Positions 8,942 through 18,433 of a DNA stretch of 64,000 nucleotides are shown here, in pieces. A program made the translations under genes and the position numbers. The notes beneath the pieces are model-generated. The model had not been told where the DNA came from, made no database searches, and was given only the letters and a program-made list of their open reading frames with translations. The stretch is taken from positions 124,001-188,000 of the forward strand of contig NZ_QJUI01000009.1 of NCBI RefSeq assembly GCF_004327285.1. Direction: 5' to 3'. Each line of letters starts with the position of its first letter. The first letter of the stretch is position 1. This DNA comes from Phytopseudomonas daroniae. Its GTDB lineage: Bacteria > Pseudomonadota > Gammaproteobacteria > Pseudomonadales > Pseudomonadaceae.

Positions 8942-9769
8942 TCAGGTGTTCTGAGGCACTTCACCTCTCGACAGGCGTGCGTTGATGTCATCGATCACCG
9001 CGGGCAGCTCGGCGATGGTGTCGATCAGGTAGTGCGGACGCGAGCCTTCCAGCATGCGGCCAATGCGAATGCGCTGCTGATCCAGCTTGTCCTGAGGCAT
9101 GCTCTTGTACTGCTCGTAAGTCACTCCAAGGGCGTTGCCCGAACAGGTCAATGCCACTGTCCACATACCGGCGCTGCGGCCTTCCAGCATGCCAGGCCAG
9201 GTGTCGTCGATTTTCACGCAAGCAGCCACATCATTGATGCCGAGCGCGATCACGTTGGCCAGCGATTGAGCCGGGTAGGGGCGGCCATTGGGTACTTCAT
9301 CGCTGGCCACGACGTGATCCGGCACATAGCCGTTCTGGCGTGCCAGCTCCACGACTTTTTCCATGACCACCGCCGGATAACCGGAGCAGGTACCGATCTT
9401 CAGCCCCTTTTCGCGTAACGCTGCGATGGCTTCCAGCGCACCGGGAATCAGCGCCGAGTGCAGGCCGATCTTGTCTATCTGCAGCGGCATGAAACGCTCG
9501 TAGATTGCCGTCACGTCGGCATCGGTTGGGGTTCGACCAAATTTCGCGTGGTAGCGCTCAGCAACGGCAGGTCGATCGCAGAGCGTGCGGATGTGATCCC
9601 ACTTGCCCATACCCATTGGCCCGCGCGCTTCCTCAAGGGAAACCTCGACACCGAACTCGCCAAAGGCTTCGACGAAAATCTGCGTTGGTGCGAAAGAGCC
9701 GAAGTCGACAACGGTACCTGCCCAGTCGAGAATCGCGGCTTGCAATTGAGTCGGTTGCTTGTAGTTCAT
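8942..9769 (-). CDS. phnX: Phosphonoacetaldehyde hydrolase
   Basis: A 275-residue HAD-superfamily enzyme that cleaves the C-P bond of phosphonoacetaldehyde to acetaldehyde and phosphate, the last step of 2-aminoethylphosphonate breakdown. The N-terminal [11 protein letters not shown] carries the nucleophile Asp and the PhnX-specific DWAGT motif; MGMGKWDHI holds the Schiff-base lysine of the cap domain; GTCSGYP and [18 protein letters not shown] are HAD motifs II and IV. It is the last gene of the leftward phosphonate locus. No phnW transaminase is in the window. Confidence 0.95.
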   Translation of the reverse strand: MNYKQPTQLQAAILDWAGTVVDFGSFAPTQIFVEAFGEFGVEVSLEEARGPMGMGKWDHIRTLCDRPAVAERYHAKFGRTPTDADVTAIYERFMPLQIDKIGLHSALIPGALEAIAALREKGLKIGTCSGYPAVVMEKVVELARQNGYVPDHVVASDEVPNGRPYPAQSLANVIALGINDVAACVKIDDTWPGMLEGRSAGMWTVALTCSGNALGVTYEQYKSMPQDKLDQQRIRIGRMLEGSRPHYLIDTIAELPAVIDDINARLSRGEVPQNT

Positions 9770-9848
9770 GGTGTATCTCCAAACGAAGGATGAGAGAGGC
9801 CTGTCCTCCCCGTCGACAGGGCAGGCTGAGTTATGAATTCGATTGCAT

Positions 9849-10334
9849 TCAGGTGGGTGGCGGTATGCTGCCCTCGAACAGCTCGGCGATCATCGGTCGG
9901 TTACGACGGATGCCCAGGCAGCACAGGTGGTACTCGATGTGAAACGGATGGTCGACGAAGGTGATCGGCCGGGTGCCAGGCGTCTCTGCATACTCAACCG
10001 CTGAAACGAAACCGATGCCGATTCCCTGAGCAATGGCATGCACAATCGCCTCGCGGCTGTTGAGTTGCATGGCGCAGTCCAGCTCAATACCGGCTCGTTG
10101 ACACGCTTCCTCCACCAGTTGCCTGGTGCGTGAGCCCCGCTCGCGCAGGATCACCCGCTCACCGTTACCGTTGATGGCCTGCATGCCGGGAATTGCAAAG
10201 CCGAAGGTCTGTCGACCGGTGTAGAAAAACAGGTAGCAGAACATCGTCGCCAACAGCATTCGCCACTGAGCCAAGTGAAAGGATGGGGTGGCGGGAACAG
10301 CGAGACCAGACAGAGAATGCTCACGATTCATCAT
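9849..10334 (-). pseudogene. In-frame chimera: MFS transporter start fused to LysR effector domain
   Basis: The first about 50 residues (from the ATG pair at 10329-10334, after AAGGA) contain LLATMFCYLFFYTGRQTFGF, the first membrane helix of an organophosphate-type MFS transporter. After IPGMQ-AINGN the protein changes abruptly to GERVILRERGSRTRQLVEE and continues as a LysR effector-binding domain (SREAIVHAIAQGIGIGFVSAVEY, similar to the LysR at 14354). It lacks the other MFS helices and the LysR DNA-binding domain. A deletion that fused two genes in frame is inferred. It may be translated, but a function is doubtful. Confidence 0.85.
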
Positions 10335-10448
10335 ATTTTCCTTCTTGTTACGCTCCCTCCAACCAGGCTGCTGGAGGAACGGCACTCTTATTCGGTGCAA
10401 CAGGAAACAGGCGACCTGAACAGCCGCCCACGTTAGGTAGGCGACGTA

Positions 10449-11540
10449 TCAGGCGGCGCGTGAGCCGATGAAATTCTTTCCACGAGCGCCCTGCATGGCA
10501 TACAGAACCATCTCCTGCGCCTCGACCTCCGTCACCCCGTAATCGGTGAATTCGGTCTTCACGTCCAGGCGATGGAGAAAACCTCGCAAGCGCTCTTGAG
10601 CCTTGGCCAGATCAGGCCCGAAAACCCGCTGTAGCGTCTGATCCCGAGCCGCATCCCGTCCCCACGCCAAGCCCAGCACGTAGGGCAAGGTAAAGGAGCA
10701 CGCAATGCCGTGAGGCAGACCATGGCGCAGGGTCATTTCGTAGGAAATGGAATGGGCCAGCGCCGTCTTGGTATTGGAAAAGGCCAGGCCTGCCTTCAGA
10801 GCCGCCAGGGCCATGCGGGCGCGCAGTTCGCGGCTGCTCAGGTTTTCGCGCAACCGAGGCAGGCAGTCGAGGATGTCTTCGATAGCGGAGATCGCAAAGG
10901 TGTCGGAGATCGGATTGGCATTGACGTTCCAGATCGACTCCAGCGCGTGTGACAGCGCATCGAGACCGGTGGATACAGTCACGCCCGCCGGTACCGTAAG
11001 CATGAGATTCGGATCGATGATTGCCGCTTTGGGCCAGGTGCATTCCAGGTGCAGCGAATACTTCTTTTGCTGTCCCGCGTCCCAGATGGTTGCCCATGGC
11101 GTCACTTCACTGCCGGTACCTGCGGTTGTAGGCGCCGCGATCAGTGCCTTGCAGCGCGCCGGGGTAAACGGCTTGCCACTGCCCAGCAGGGTCAGCAACT
11201 CATCGAAGCGCCCGGACGCCGTGCCGACGATCAACGCCTTGGCGGTATCGATGGCGCTGCCGCCACCTACCGCCAGCACCGTTTCACAGCCGCCGGCCTG
11301 TGCCCAGAAACGCTCGTATGTGGCACTCAGTTGTGCGACATCCGGATTGGGCTGCACGTCTTCCACCACATGAATCAGACGCTCCCCCAACAGCGCCTGG
11401 ATCTTGTCTATCACACCCAAGCCGCGGGCCTCGGGAAAGGTTACCAGGGCGACCGTCTGGCCTTCGGTGAGTGCCGCGATCTGGCTCAGGCTGCCACTAC
11501 CAAAATAGGTAGCAACTGGATTGTGGAAGTGGGCAGACAT
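10449..11540 (-). CDS. Iron-containing alcohol dehydrogenase, probable phosphonoacetaldehyde reductase-like
   Basis: A 363-residue group III (iron-dependent) alcohol dehydrogenase. The start at 11540 has AAAGGAAA upstream. The nucleotide-binding GGGSAIDTAKA, the substrate loop TTAGTGSEVTPWA, and the metal region TGLDALSHALESIW with HSISYEMTLRHGLPHGIACSF are all intact. It lies between phnDCE and phnX in the same direction, so reduction or oxidation of phosphonoacetaldehyde or another short aldehyde is inferred from context. The extra upstream codons to 11669 look non-coding. Confidence 0.87.
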   Translation of the reverse strand: MSAHFHNPVATYFGSGSLSQIAALTEGQTVALVTFPEARGLGVIDKIQALLGERLIHVVEDVQPNPDVAQLSATYERFWAQAGGCETVLAVGGGSAIDTAKALIVGTASGRFDELLTLLGSGKPFTPARCKALIAAPTTAGTGSEVTPWATIWDAGQQKKYSLHLECTWPKAAIIDPNLMLTVPAGVTVSTGLDALSHALESIWNVNANPISDTFAISAIEDILDCLPRLRENLSSRELRARMALAALKAGLAFSNTKTALAHSISYEMTLRHGLPHGIACSFTLPYVLGLAWGRDAARDQTLQRVFGPDLAKAQERLRGFLHRLDVKTEFTDYGVTEVEAQEMVLYAMQGARGKNFIGSRAA

Positions 11541-11765
11541 GGCATTTCCTTTCTTGTTGTTTGAATGTGGGGCCATGTTTGCTGCCGAGTTAACTGGGCT
11601 CAAATCGATTGATTCGAGCTCTGCATCGGTTGAGCCGATACTGTCTGGCGTTAGAGAAGCGTGCGTCACCGCTGCGATACTCCGCTCGATAAAGTTGCGT
11701 GTAGTTACTTGGAGAGACCGTACTGGACGACACGGCCGTTTGGGAGCAGTTGTCGAAACGGTTAC

Positions 11766-12584
11766 TCAGTGCCTACCGCTTTGCTGAATCGAGGCGCGCA
11801 GTCGGCTCGATAGCATGTCGGCGGCAATCACCATCAGCGTGATCACGATGATGCAGGTGGCCGTTTCCTGGTATTTGAACAGCTTGATGCTGCTGACCAG
11901 TTCGAAGCCGAGCCCACCCGCGCCGACCATGCCCAGCACGGTAGCCGAACGCAGGTTGACCTCGAAGCGATAGAGGATCACGGCAATCCAGGCCGTGATG
12001 ACTTGCGGGAGCACGCCGAACACGATCACCTGCAGAGGCCGAGCGCCTGTGGCTCGAAGTGCCTCGAGAGGGCCTTGATCTATCTCTTCGATGCTCTCGG
12101 CGAAGAACTTGCCGAGCATGCCTACCCCATGCACTGCAAGAGCCAGGACACCGGGAAATGGCCCCAGGCCAACAGCGGAAACGAAGACCAGGGCGAGGAT
12201 CAGCTCATTGATACTGCGAATGACATTGAGCGTTTGCCGGGTTCCCTGGTACAGCCAGCGATTGCTCTGCAGATTGCGGGCAGCGAGAAAGGCCAGAGGT
12301 ACAGCGAAGAGAATCCCCAGCAGTGTGCCCCAGATAGCGATCTGCAAGGTTTCCAAGGCCGGTGCGATCAGCTTGGGCAGGATATCCAGATTTGGCGGCA
12401 CCGAGCGCGAGAGGAAATCGCCAATTTGCGGGAGGCCTGACGCCAACTCCCCCCAACTGAGCTGCGCGCCATTGGCGCTCCAATGCAGCACGACCACCAG
12501 CATCAGCACCCATGCAGCAGTCGAGGCCCAGCCGCGCAGACTGTCCGGGGTTTTCACCATCCAGCGATAATTTTGGGTGCGCAT
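11766..12584 (-). CDS. phnE: Phosphonate ABC transporter, permease
   Basis: A 272-residue inner-membrane permease with about six hydrophobic segments. The EAA-type loop interacting with the ATPase is EALRATGARPLQVIVFGVLPQVI, and the C-terminal VNLRSATVLGMVGAGGLGFEL is characteristic of PhnE/PtxC. The start ATG (12582-12584) lies 1 nt after the phnC stop. It forms an importer with phnC and phnD for phosphonates or related P compounds. Confidence 0.95.
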   Translation of the reverse strand: MRTQNYRWMVKTPDSLRGWASTAAWVLMLVVVLHWSANGAQLSWGELASGLPQIGDFLSRSVPPNLDILPKLIAPALETLQIAIWGTLLGILFAVPLAFLAARNLQSNRWLYQGTRQTLNVIRSINELILALVFVSAVGLGPFPGVLALAVHGVGMLGKFFAESIEEIDQGPLEALRATGARPLQVIVFGVLPQVITAWIAVILYRFEVNLRSATVLGMVGAGGLGFELVSSIKLFKYQETATCIIVITLMVIAADMLSSRLRASIQQSGRH

Positions 12585-12585
12585 G

Positions 12586-13380
12586 TCAGCCTCCCAGGCC
12601 ATTGGTATAACGCAGCTGCAAGGAGCATTCGGTCTCGGTCTGGCTGTTTTCGTTCGCGCCGGGATAGATGCGATGCAACGTGGGCTGGTCGAGACCATCA
12701 GCGTCGCCATCGTAAACAAGGCGACCATGTGCCAGACCGATGATGCGGTCGCCAAACTCGCGGGCGAAGTCCACCTGATGCAGGTTACAAACCACGGTAA
12801 TCCCCAGATCCCGACTGGCATCACGCAGGTACTGCATGACCAGACGCGCAGTCTTTGGATCGAGGCTCGCGACGGGCTCATCGGCGAGGATGACCTTGGG
12901 TTGCTGGGCGAGTGCACGAGCGATACCCACCCGCTGCATTTGCCCACCTGAAAGAGAGTCGGTGCGAGCTTCAGCCTTGTGCATCAGCTCGACCCGACGC
13001 AGACATTGGTGCGCCAGCTCCACATCGGCTCGACTGAAAAGCTGCAAGATCGAGGCAAGCGTCGACAGCGATCCCAGGCGGCCGGTGAGCACGTTCTTCA
13101 GCACCGAGAGACGTGGTACCACATTGTGGTGCTGGAAAATCATCGCAACCTGGCGGCGCAGGGCACGCTCATCGCGTGCTTGCATGGCATCGATTCCAGC
13201 GACCTGGAGTTCGCCGCCATCTGCCTGAGCCAAGCGGTTCATGCAGCGCAACAGAGTGGATTTTCCCGCGCCAGACTGACCAAGCACCACGACGAATTCG
13301 CCAGCACCGATCTGCAGATCGATTCCTCTCAGCACGGGATTGTTCCCATAGTGCTTGGTGAGCCGGTGGACGCTGATCAT
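12586..13380 (-). CDS. phnC: Phosphonate ABC transporter, ATP-binding protein
   Basis: A 264-residue ABC ATPase. Walker A is GQSGAGKST, the signature is LSGGQMQR, Walker B is PKVILADEPVASLD, and the switch histidine is in VVCNLHQVD. The N-terminus ISVHRLTKHYGNNPVLRGIDL and CMNRL in the Q-loop region are typical of PhnC. It overlaps phnD by 4 nt and abuts phnE. It energises uptake of phosphonate bound by PhnD. Confidence 0.95.
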   Translation of the reverse strand: MISVHRLTKHYGNNPVLRGIDLQIGAGEFVVVLGQSGAGKSTLLRCMNRLAQADGGELQVAGIDAMQARDERALRRQVAMIFQHHNVVPRLSVLKNVLTGRLGSLSTLASILQLFSRADVELAHQCLRRVELMHKAEARTDSLSGGQMQRVGIARALAQQPKVILADEPVASLDPKTARLVMQYLRDASRDLGITVVCNLHQVDFAREFGDRIIGLAHGRLVYDGDADGLDQPTLHRIYPGANENSQTETECSLQLRYTNGLGG

Positions 13381-14243
13381 TTCATTTTGCTCAGATCGAG
13401 ATCGAGCACCTTGGCGGTGTCGCGAACCACGTCATAGGCACTATCGCGGGTCGGCTGAAAGCCGTCGAGCATGCCCTGATCACCCCAGGGGATATCCTTG
13501 ACCTCGGCGAGTGCTGCAGCCAGCTTCTGCTTCAGCGCCGGATCCAGATCCTTGCGCCAGACCATCGGCGACTCGGGGATATCTGAAGAGCTCCAGACGA
13601 TGCGCAACTCGTCCGGTTTGACCTGGCCCTGCGCCGTAGCGGTGGCAAGAATGCGGTCAGCCACAGCGGCGGCATCCACCTTGCGATTGGCCACTGCCAG
13701 GATGCTGGCATCGTGCGAGCCCGAGAAAATCACCCGTGAAAACAGCTCGTCCGGCTGATAGCCGGCCTGCTCGATGCCTGCTTTGGGGAAGAGGTGACCG
13801 GAGGCGGAGCTTGGATCGACGAAGGCGAAAGTATGGCCTTTTAGATCGGCCAACGATTGGATACCGCTGTCGGGGCGAGCAACGATAAGACTGCGGTAAG
13901 CGCTCTTTCCGGTCTTCTTCGTCACGGCTACGGCGAAGGCCTCGACATCGGCCACCTGGCTTGCGAGCACGTAAGAGAACGGCCCCAGATAGGCGACGTC
14001 CAGCTTCTTGGAGCGCAACGCCTCGATCACGCCGTTGTAGTCGGTAGCCACGAACGGTTTAACCGGCATGCCCAGCTTGGCCTGCAGTTGATCGAGCACC
14101 TGCTGGCTGCTCTCGATCATCGACTGCGAGTCTTCAGAGGGGATAAGGCCGATCCTGAGTGTCGTCTCGGCAAACACTTCACCACTGATCAACAGCGGTA
14201 ACGACACACTGACAGTGCACAACAGCTTACGGAGAGTTTTCAT
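13377..14243 (-). CDS. phnD: Phosphonate ABC transporter, periplasmic binding protein
   Basis: A 288-residue periplasmic protein with a signal peptide (MKTLRKLLCTVSVSLPLLIS..., cleavage after VFA near 25). TLRIGLIPSEDSQSM begins the mature fold, and FVDPSSASGHLFPKAGIE with FSGSHDASILAVANRKVDAAAV are PhnD/PtxB-family ligand-binding regions. First gene of the phnDCE operon, divergent from a LysR regulator. The exact ligand (2-aminoethylphosphonate, phosphite or other) is not decided by the sequence; phnX downstream favours aminoethylphosphonate. Confidence 0.94.
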   Translation of the reverse strand: MKTLRKLLCTVSVSLPLLISGEVFAETTLRIGLIPSEDSQSMIESSQQVLDQLQAKLGMPVKPFVATDYNGVIEALRSKKLDVAYLGPFSYVLASQVADVEAFAVAVTKKTGKSAYRSLIVARPDSGIQSLADLKGHTFAFVDPSSASGHLFPKAGIEQAGYQPDELFSRVIFSGSHDASILAVANRKVDAAAVADRILATATAQGQVKPDELRIVWSSSDIPESPMVWRKDLDPALKQKLAAALAEVKDIPWGDQGMLDGFQPTRDSAYDVVRDTAKVLDLDLSKMK

Positions 14244-14353
14244 GGCATATCCGAGTTGTGGTTGGAATGCCGCTTACCCTAATTTTGTAATGTGACCGTC
14301 ATGCCATCGATTCAATATTGGTTTACTCGCAAAACTATTGAAGGAATCTATGG
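14244..14353. promoter_or_regulatory. Divergent promoter region phnD/LysR
   Basis: 110 nt of comparatively AT-rich sequence between phnD and the divergent LysR gene, with an imperfect inverted repeat CAATATTGGTTT...AAAACTATTG (about 14312-14339). It is the likely site of LysR control over phosphonate genes. Confidence 0.4.
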
Positions 14354-15238
14354 ATGTCGAACAGTAAGCTGCGCGCCTTCCTGGCTGTGGCACGACAGGG
14401 CAGCTTCAGCGCGGGAGCACGATCACTTGGGCTCAGCCAACCGACCGTGACCACTCAGATACAGGCATTGGAGCGCCTGCATAATCTCGAACTTTTCCAC
14501 CGCCGTGGTCGCCGTGCCGAGCTGTCGACGGTTGGTCGGCAGCTATTGCCCATCGCGCAGCAACTGATGGCTCTTGAAGCTGAAGCACACGGGCTGTTAC
14601 GTGATTCCGGAACCTTGGTCAGGGGCCAATTGCGGCTAGGTGCGGTTGGCCCGTTCCACGTCATCGAGATGGTCGATGCCTATCGTCGCGACTTCCCCCA
14701 GGTCGAGCTGTCGATCCGTGTGGGTAACTCGGCGTCGGTATTGGCTGACCTCGAAAACTACGTGACGGATATCGGTGTGTTAGCTGGGCTGCATGAAGAT
14801 CCCGCTTTCCACTCGACGCTGTACGCCCGCCATCGCATCATCGTGTTCGCCCATCATGAGCATCCCTTGGCCCAGCACGATACCGTGCGGCTGGAAGAGC
14901 TGCAGGGGCAGCCGATGTTACGACGCGAGCAAGGTTCGACTACGCGTTTGGCGTTCGAGCAGGCGCTGGCCGATCGTGAGGTGACGCCGCGTATGGTCAT
15001 GGAGATTGGTAGCCGTGAGGCACTGCGCGAGGCGGTGGCGCGAGGCATTGGCTTGGGCGTAGTGTCAGAAGCCGAGTACATCCCCGGCCCCAACCTCAAA
15101 GCCATCCGTCTGGAGGGCGATCCGGTGCACACCGAGACGTATCTGTATTGCCTGGCCGAGCGCCGCAGCCAGGTGATCGAGACGTTCCTCGCCTGTGCAA
15201 ACCAGGCCCGCCTCAAGCGCCCCAGCGACTCGGATTAG
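14354..15238 (+). CDS. LysR family regulator of the phosphonate locus
   Basis: A 294-residue LysR regulator: winged helix KLRAFLAVARQGSFSAGARSLGLSQPTVTTQIQALE, then an effector domain with GSREALREAVARGIGLGVVSEAEY. It is divergent from phnD, as is usual for regulators of aminoethylphosphonate or phosphite genes. Its effector domain is clearly related to the LysR half of the chimera at 9849-10334, so the locus probably once held two such regulators. The start ATG at 14354 follows AAGGAATCT. Confidence 0.92.
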   Translation: MSNSKLRAFLAVARQGSFSAGARSLGLSQPTVTTQIQALERLHNLELFHRRGRRAELSTVGRQLLPIAQQLMALEAEAHGLLRDSGTLVRGQLRLGAVGPFHVIEMVDAYRRDFPQVELSIRVGNSASVLADLENYVTDIGVLAGLHEDPAFHSTLYARHRIIVFAHHEHPLAQHDTVRLEELQGQPMLRREQGSTTRLAFEQALADREVTPRMVMEIGSREALREAVARGIGLGVVSEAEYIPGPNLKAIRLEGDPVHTETYLYCLAERRSQVIETFLACANQARLKRPSDSD

Positions 15239-15269
15239 CTACGGCTGCGTCCCCATTCACCCGTTGGTT

Positions 15270-16157
15270 TCAGGAGACCTTCGTTTCCCCCAGAATTCTT
15301 CCTGCGTCTCTCGCAGGAGGAAGGCCAAATACCCGCGCATAATCCCGGCTGAATTGCGTCGGGCTTTCATACCCCACCTCGAAGGCCGCGGCCGTGACAT
15401 TTTTGCCGCCGGTCACCATGAGCATTCGCGCCTGGAGCAAACGAACACGTTTTTGATACTGCAATGGACTCAAGGTCGTCACCGCTTTGAAGTGACGGTG
15501 AAAGGCCGAGACACTCATCGCCGCTTTCTGCGCCAGGAATTCCACCCTGATGGGTTCGGCAAATTCTCGCCGAATCCACTGGATGGCCAGGTTTACGCGA
15601 GCCATGGCGGTATCCGGTGCGGCGATTTCCCGCAGCATCCAGCCATGGGGGCCTTGTAGCACGCGAAACAGAATCTCGCGTTCGTACGCAGGCGCGAGGG
15701 CCGCGATGGCATTGGGGTCGCCCATCAATCGCAGCATACGCACCCAGGCGTCCATCAGCTCGGGCGTAACGGCGGCCACCGAGAAGCCAGGGTCGTTGTC
15801 ATGGCGAGAAACGGGTTTGGGCAAGTCCGTGAGCAGGGTGGATAACACTGTCGGATCAAGTGTCAGGCTGACGGCCAGATAGGGTTCGCCTGATGCGGCA
15901 GGGTGCACCGTGCCCACCGCTGGCAGCTCGATGGACATGACGAAATAGGTCGCCGGGTCATATCGCAGCGTGCTGTCGCCCACTGTCATGGTTTTGCTGC
16001 CTTGCAGGATCAGATTGATCATCGGGTCATAGACCGCCGCCAGCATATGCTCTGGAATCTTGCCCTGAACCATGGCGACGCGCGGAATGCCCGTCTCTGT
16101 GCGGCGGTTTTCGGCCTTGGCGGCTAGAGCGCGGAGTTCATTCAGTTGCTCGTTCAT
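15270..16157 (-). CDS. AraC family transcriptional regulator
   Basis: A 295-residue regulator with an AraC_N-type cupin sensor (about 20-190; VYDPMINLILQGSKTMTVGD, YDPATYFVMSIELP) and two C-terminal helix-turn-helix motifs (about 195-290; EFLAQKAAMSVSAFHRHFKAVTTLSPLQYQKR and AAFEVGYESPTQFSRDYARVFG). It is divergent from an SDR/VOC/saccharopine-reductase-like operon. Regulators of this subfamily often control neighbouring oxidoreductases. The inducer is unknown. Confidence 0.93.
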   Translation of the reverse strand: MNEQLNELRALAAKAENRRTETGIPRVAMVQGKIPEHMLAAVYDPMINLILQGSKTMTVGDSTLRYDPATYFVMSIELPAVGTVHPAASGEPYLAVSLTLDPTVLSTLLTDLPKPVSRHDNDPGFSVAAVTPELMDAWVRMLRLMGDPNAIAALAPAYEREILFRVLQGPHGWMLREIAAPDTAMARVNLAIQWIRREFAEPIRVEFLAQKAAMSVSAFHRHFKAVTTLSPLQYQKRVRLLQARMLMVTGGKNVTAAAFEVGYESPTQFSRDYARVFGLPPARDAGRILGETKVS

Positions 16158-16295
16158 GCTGGCAATGCTGTATGCAGGATGAGGTGCAGTGCAAGCAGAA
16201 AGCAGAAACAGGCAGGTTTCGAGTAGGAACAGCTGCGTTGGCGATGACGATGCTCCGTAGTGTGGCGGCTTATTCAGTTAGCCATGGAGCACATC

Positions 16296-17039
16296 ATGGG
16301 CGTTATCGTCATTACTGGAGGCAGCCGAGGTATTGGTGCCAGTGCAGCGGAACACGCTGCCCGACACGGCATGGGCGTCATCCTCACGTACAACCATCAT
16401 CCAGAGGCCGCAGCTGAGGTGGTGCGAAGCATCGAACGAGCGGGAGGTAAAGCCGTTGCGCTCAAGCTCGATGTCGCAGATGTCAAAAGCTTCGAGGCTT
16501 TCCGGGAGGCGGTCGTCGCTGCACTGCATGAGACTTGGGGCACGAACACGCTCGCAGGCTTGGTGAATAACGCAGGTTACGGCCTGTTCGTCCCGTTGGC
16601 ATCTGTCAGCGAGGAGCAGTTCGATGGTCTGTTCAATGTTCATCTCAAAGGCCCCTTCTTCCTGACGCAGACCCTGCTGCCGTTACTGGAAGAAAACGCC
16701 AGCATCGTCAACCTGACTAGCGCTACCACGCGCGTGGCCACTGCTGGGGTTGCGCCTTATGCGGCGTTCAAAGGTGGCCTGGAGGTGCTCACTCGCTATA
16801 TGGCCAAGGAATTTGGCGATAGGCGCATACGTGCCAATGCTGTTTCCCCTGGAGCGATTCGAACTGAGTTGGGCGGCGGGCTCAATGACGAATTCGAGGC
16901 GATGCTGGCTGCGCAAACGGCGCTGGGCAGAGTCGGTGAGCCAGAAGATGTGGCACGGATCATTGCCATGTTGCTGTCGCAGGAGGGCGCCTGGATCAAT
17001 GCCCAGAGCATTGAAGTCGCTGGCGGATACATCATCTGA
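16296..17039 (+). CDS. Short-chain dehydrogenase/reductase
   Basis: A 247-residue SDR: TGGSRGIG cofactor motif, NNAGYG, catalytic YAAFKGGLEV (Tyr, Lys) and C-terminal AGGYII. The ATG at 16296 has GGAG six nt upstream; longer starts at 16284 or 16260 are less well placed. It heads a three-gene set with a VOC-fold protein 18 nt downstream and a saccharopine-reductase-like protein, and is divergent from the AraC regulator. The substrate is unknown. Confidence 0.9.
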   Translation: MGVIVITGGSRGIGASAAEHAARHGMGVILTYNHHPEAAAEVVRSIERAGGKAVALKLDVADVKSFEAFREAVVAALHETWGTNTLAGLVNNAGYGLFVPLASVSEEQFDGLFNVHLKGPFFLTQTLLPLLEENASIVNLTSATTRVATAGVAPYAAFKGGLEVLTRYMAKEFGDRRIRANAVSPGAIRTELGGGLNDEFEAMLAAQTALGRVGEPEDVARIIAMLLSQEGAWINAQSIEVAGGYII

Positions 17040-17057
17040 ACAATCGAGGGCTTTGCC

Positions 17058-17459
17058 ATGCTGGATCACATTTTTTTGTCTGTGAGCGACCTTGAACGCT
17101 CGATCCGTTTCTATGAAGCTGCCCTGGCACCGCTCGGTATCACCGCGCGCCTGGATTACGACGGTAAGGACGGCCCACCAGGGCATCCCGACCTGAAAGG
17201 CTTTGGCGCCAACGGTCGGATGTTCTTCTGGCTGCGCAAGGGGGACGCTGGTGGGAGAGCGCTGCATGTTGGCTTTGTGGCAAACAGCAGAACCGAAGTC
17301 GAGGCCGCCTATGCGGCCGCGTTGAGCCATGGCGCGACCGAAAACGGCGCACCGGGGGTACGTCTGCACTACGACCCGGACTACTACGCCGCAAATGTCC
17401 TGGATCCTGACGGGTACAGCCTGGGATTTGTCTACAAGAACTGGCAGCACGTCCAATGA
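17058..17459 (+). CDS. VOC-fold (glyoxalase/dioxygenase superfamily) protein
   Basis: A 133-residue vicinal-oxygen-chelate protein of paired beta-alpha-beta modules: MLDHIFLSVSDLERSIRFYEAAL starts module 1 and RALHVGFVANSRTEVEAAYAAAL module 2, ending VLDPDGYSLGFVYK. Metal-ligand positions (His4, His in LHVGF, and the DPDGYSLGF region) look preserved. It overlaps the next gene by 4 nt. Confidence 0.9.
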   Translation: MLDHIFLSVSDLERSIRFYEAALAPLGITARLDYDGKDGPPGHPDLKGFGANGRMFFWLRKGDAGGRALHVGFVANSRTEVEAAYAAALSHGATENGAPGVRLHYDPDYYAANVLDPDGYSLGFVYKNWQHVQ

Positions 17460-18433
17460 AGAGATTGATGATCTATGGCGCAACCGGATACATGGGGCGC
17501 ATGGCGGCCGAGTACGCCGTTGCGCAGGGACTGGCCATTGTCCTTGCCGGGCGCAATCACGACAGGCTGCGGGCTCTGGCTGCACAATTGAATGTTCCGT
17601 ATCGCCTGTTCACGCCCGATACCCAGGCAGCACAATCCCTTGAAGGCATCAGCGTGCTACTGAACCTCGCCGGACCTTTTGCGCAGACAGCCGATGCATT
17701 GATGCAGGCCTGTATCGAAGCTGGCGTCGACTATCTGGATATCACGGCCGAGATCAATGTCTACCGGTTGGCCGAGCGATTGGGCGCTAAGGCGGCCGAG
17801 TCCGGCGTCATGCTCCTGCCTGGCGTCGGCTGGGACGTGGTGCCGACAGACTGCCTGGCGGTGCATGTCGCTCGTCGGGTGCATGCGCCGCAGTCGCTTA
17901 ATATTGCACTTCAGGTTGCGGGTTCGATGTCGCGTGGCTCCGCCCTGAGTGTCAGCGAAATCATTGGTGCAGGGCTTCTGGCGCGGATTGACGGGTTGTT
18001 GGTTGCAACTCCCGATGCGCAACCACGGCACTTCGATTTTGGCTACGGCCTGGAACTGTGTGCGCCGTTGTCTTTCGGTGATCTGGTCACCGGCTGGCAC
18101 TCCACCGGCATTCCCAACATTTCCATGTTCGTGCATTTCTCCGGCAATCCCTTTCCCGAAGGAGATCTCTCACAGCTTCCTGAGGGCCCGGACGCGCAAC
18201 AACGCGAAGCTCATCGCGCCCGAGCAGTAGCCGAAGTGACCGGCGCCGACGGCACAGTTGCGCGTTCAGTGATTGAGACCGTCAACGGCTACACCTACAC
18301 ACCGATTGCTGCCGTGGAGGCTGCGCGCCGGGTATTGGGTGGCGAGCGACGGCCGGGTTTCGAGACGCCGGCAAAGCTGCTGGGAGCTGGGTTCGCCGAG
18401 AGCATCGCCGGTACGACCATCACCGATCGCTGA
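17456..18433 (+). CDS. Saccharopine dehydrogenase-like NAD(P)-binding protein
   Basis: A 325-residue protein with an N-terminal Rossmann motif (MIYGATGYMGRMAAEYAV), VLNLAGPFAQTADALMQACIEAGVDYLDITAE and GVGWDVVPTDCLAVH. These match the trans-acting enoyl-reductase/saccharopine-dehydrogenase NAD-binding family, not true lysine biosynthesis. Its start overlaps the stop of the VOC gene (ATGA), implying coupled translation. The reaction is unknown. Confidence 0.88.
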   Translation: MKRLMIYGATGYMGRMAAEYAVAQGLAIVLAGRNHDRLRALAAQLNVPYRLFTPDTQAAQSLEGISVLLNLAGPFAQTADALMQACIEAGVDYLDITAEINVYRLAERLGAKAAESGVMLLPGVGWDVVPTDCLAVHVARRVHAPQSLNIALQVAGSMSRGSALSVSEIIGAGLLARIDGLLVATPDAQPRHFDFGYGLELCAPLSFGDLVTGWHSTGIPNISMFVHFSGNPFPEGDLSQLPEGPDAQQREAHRARAVAEVTGADGTVARSVIETVNGYTYTPIAAVEAARRVLGGERRPGFETPAKLLGAGFAESIAGTTITDR

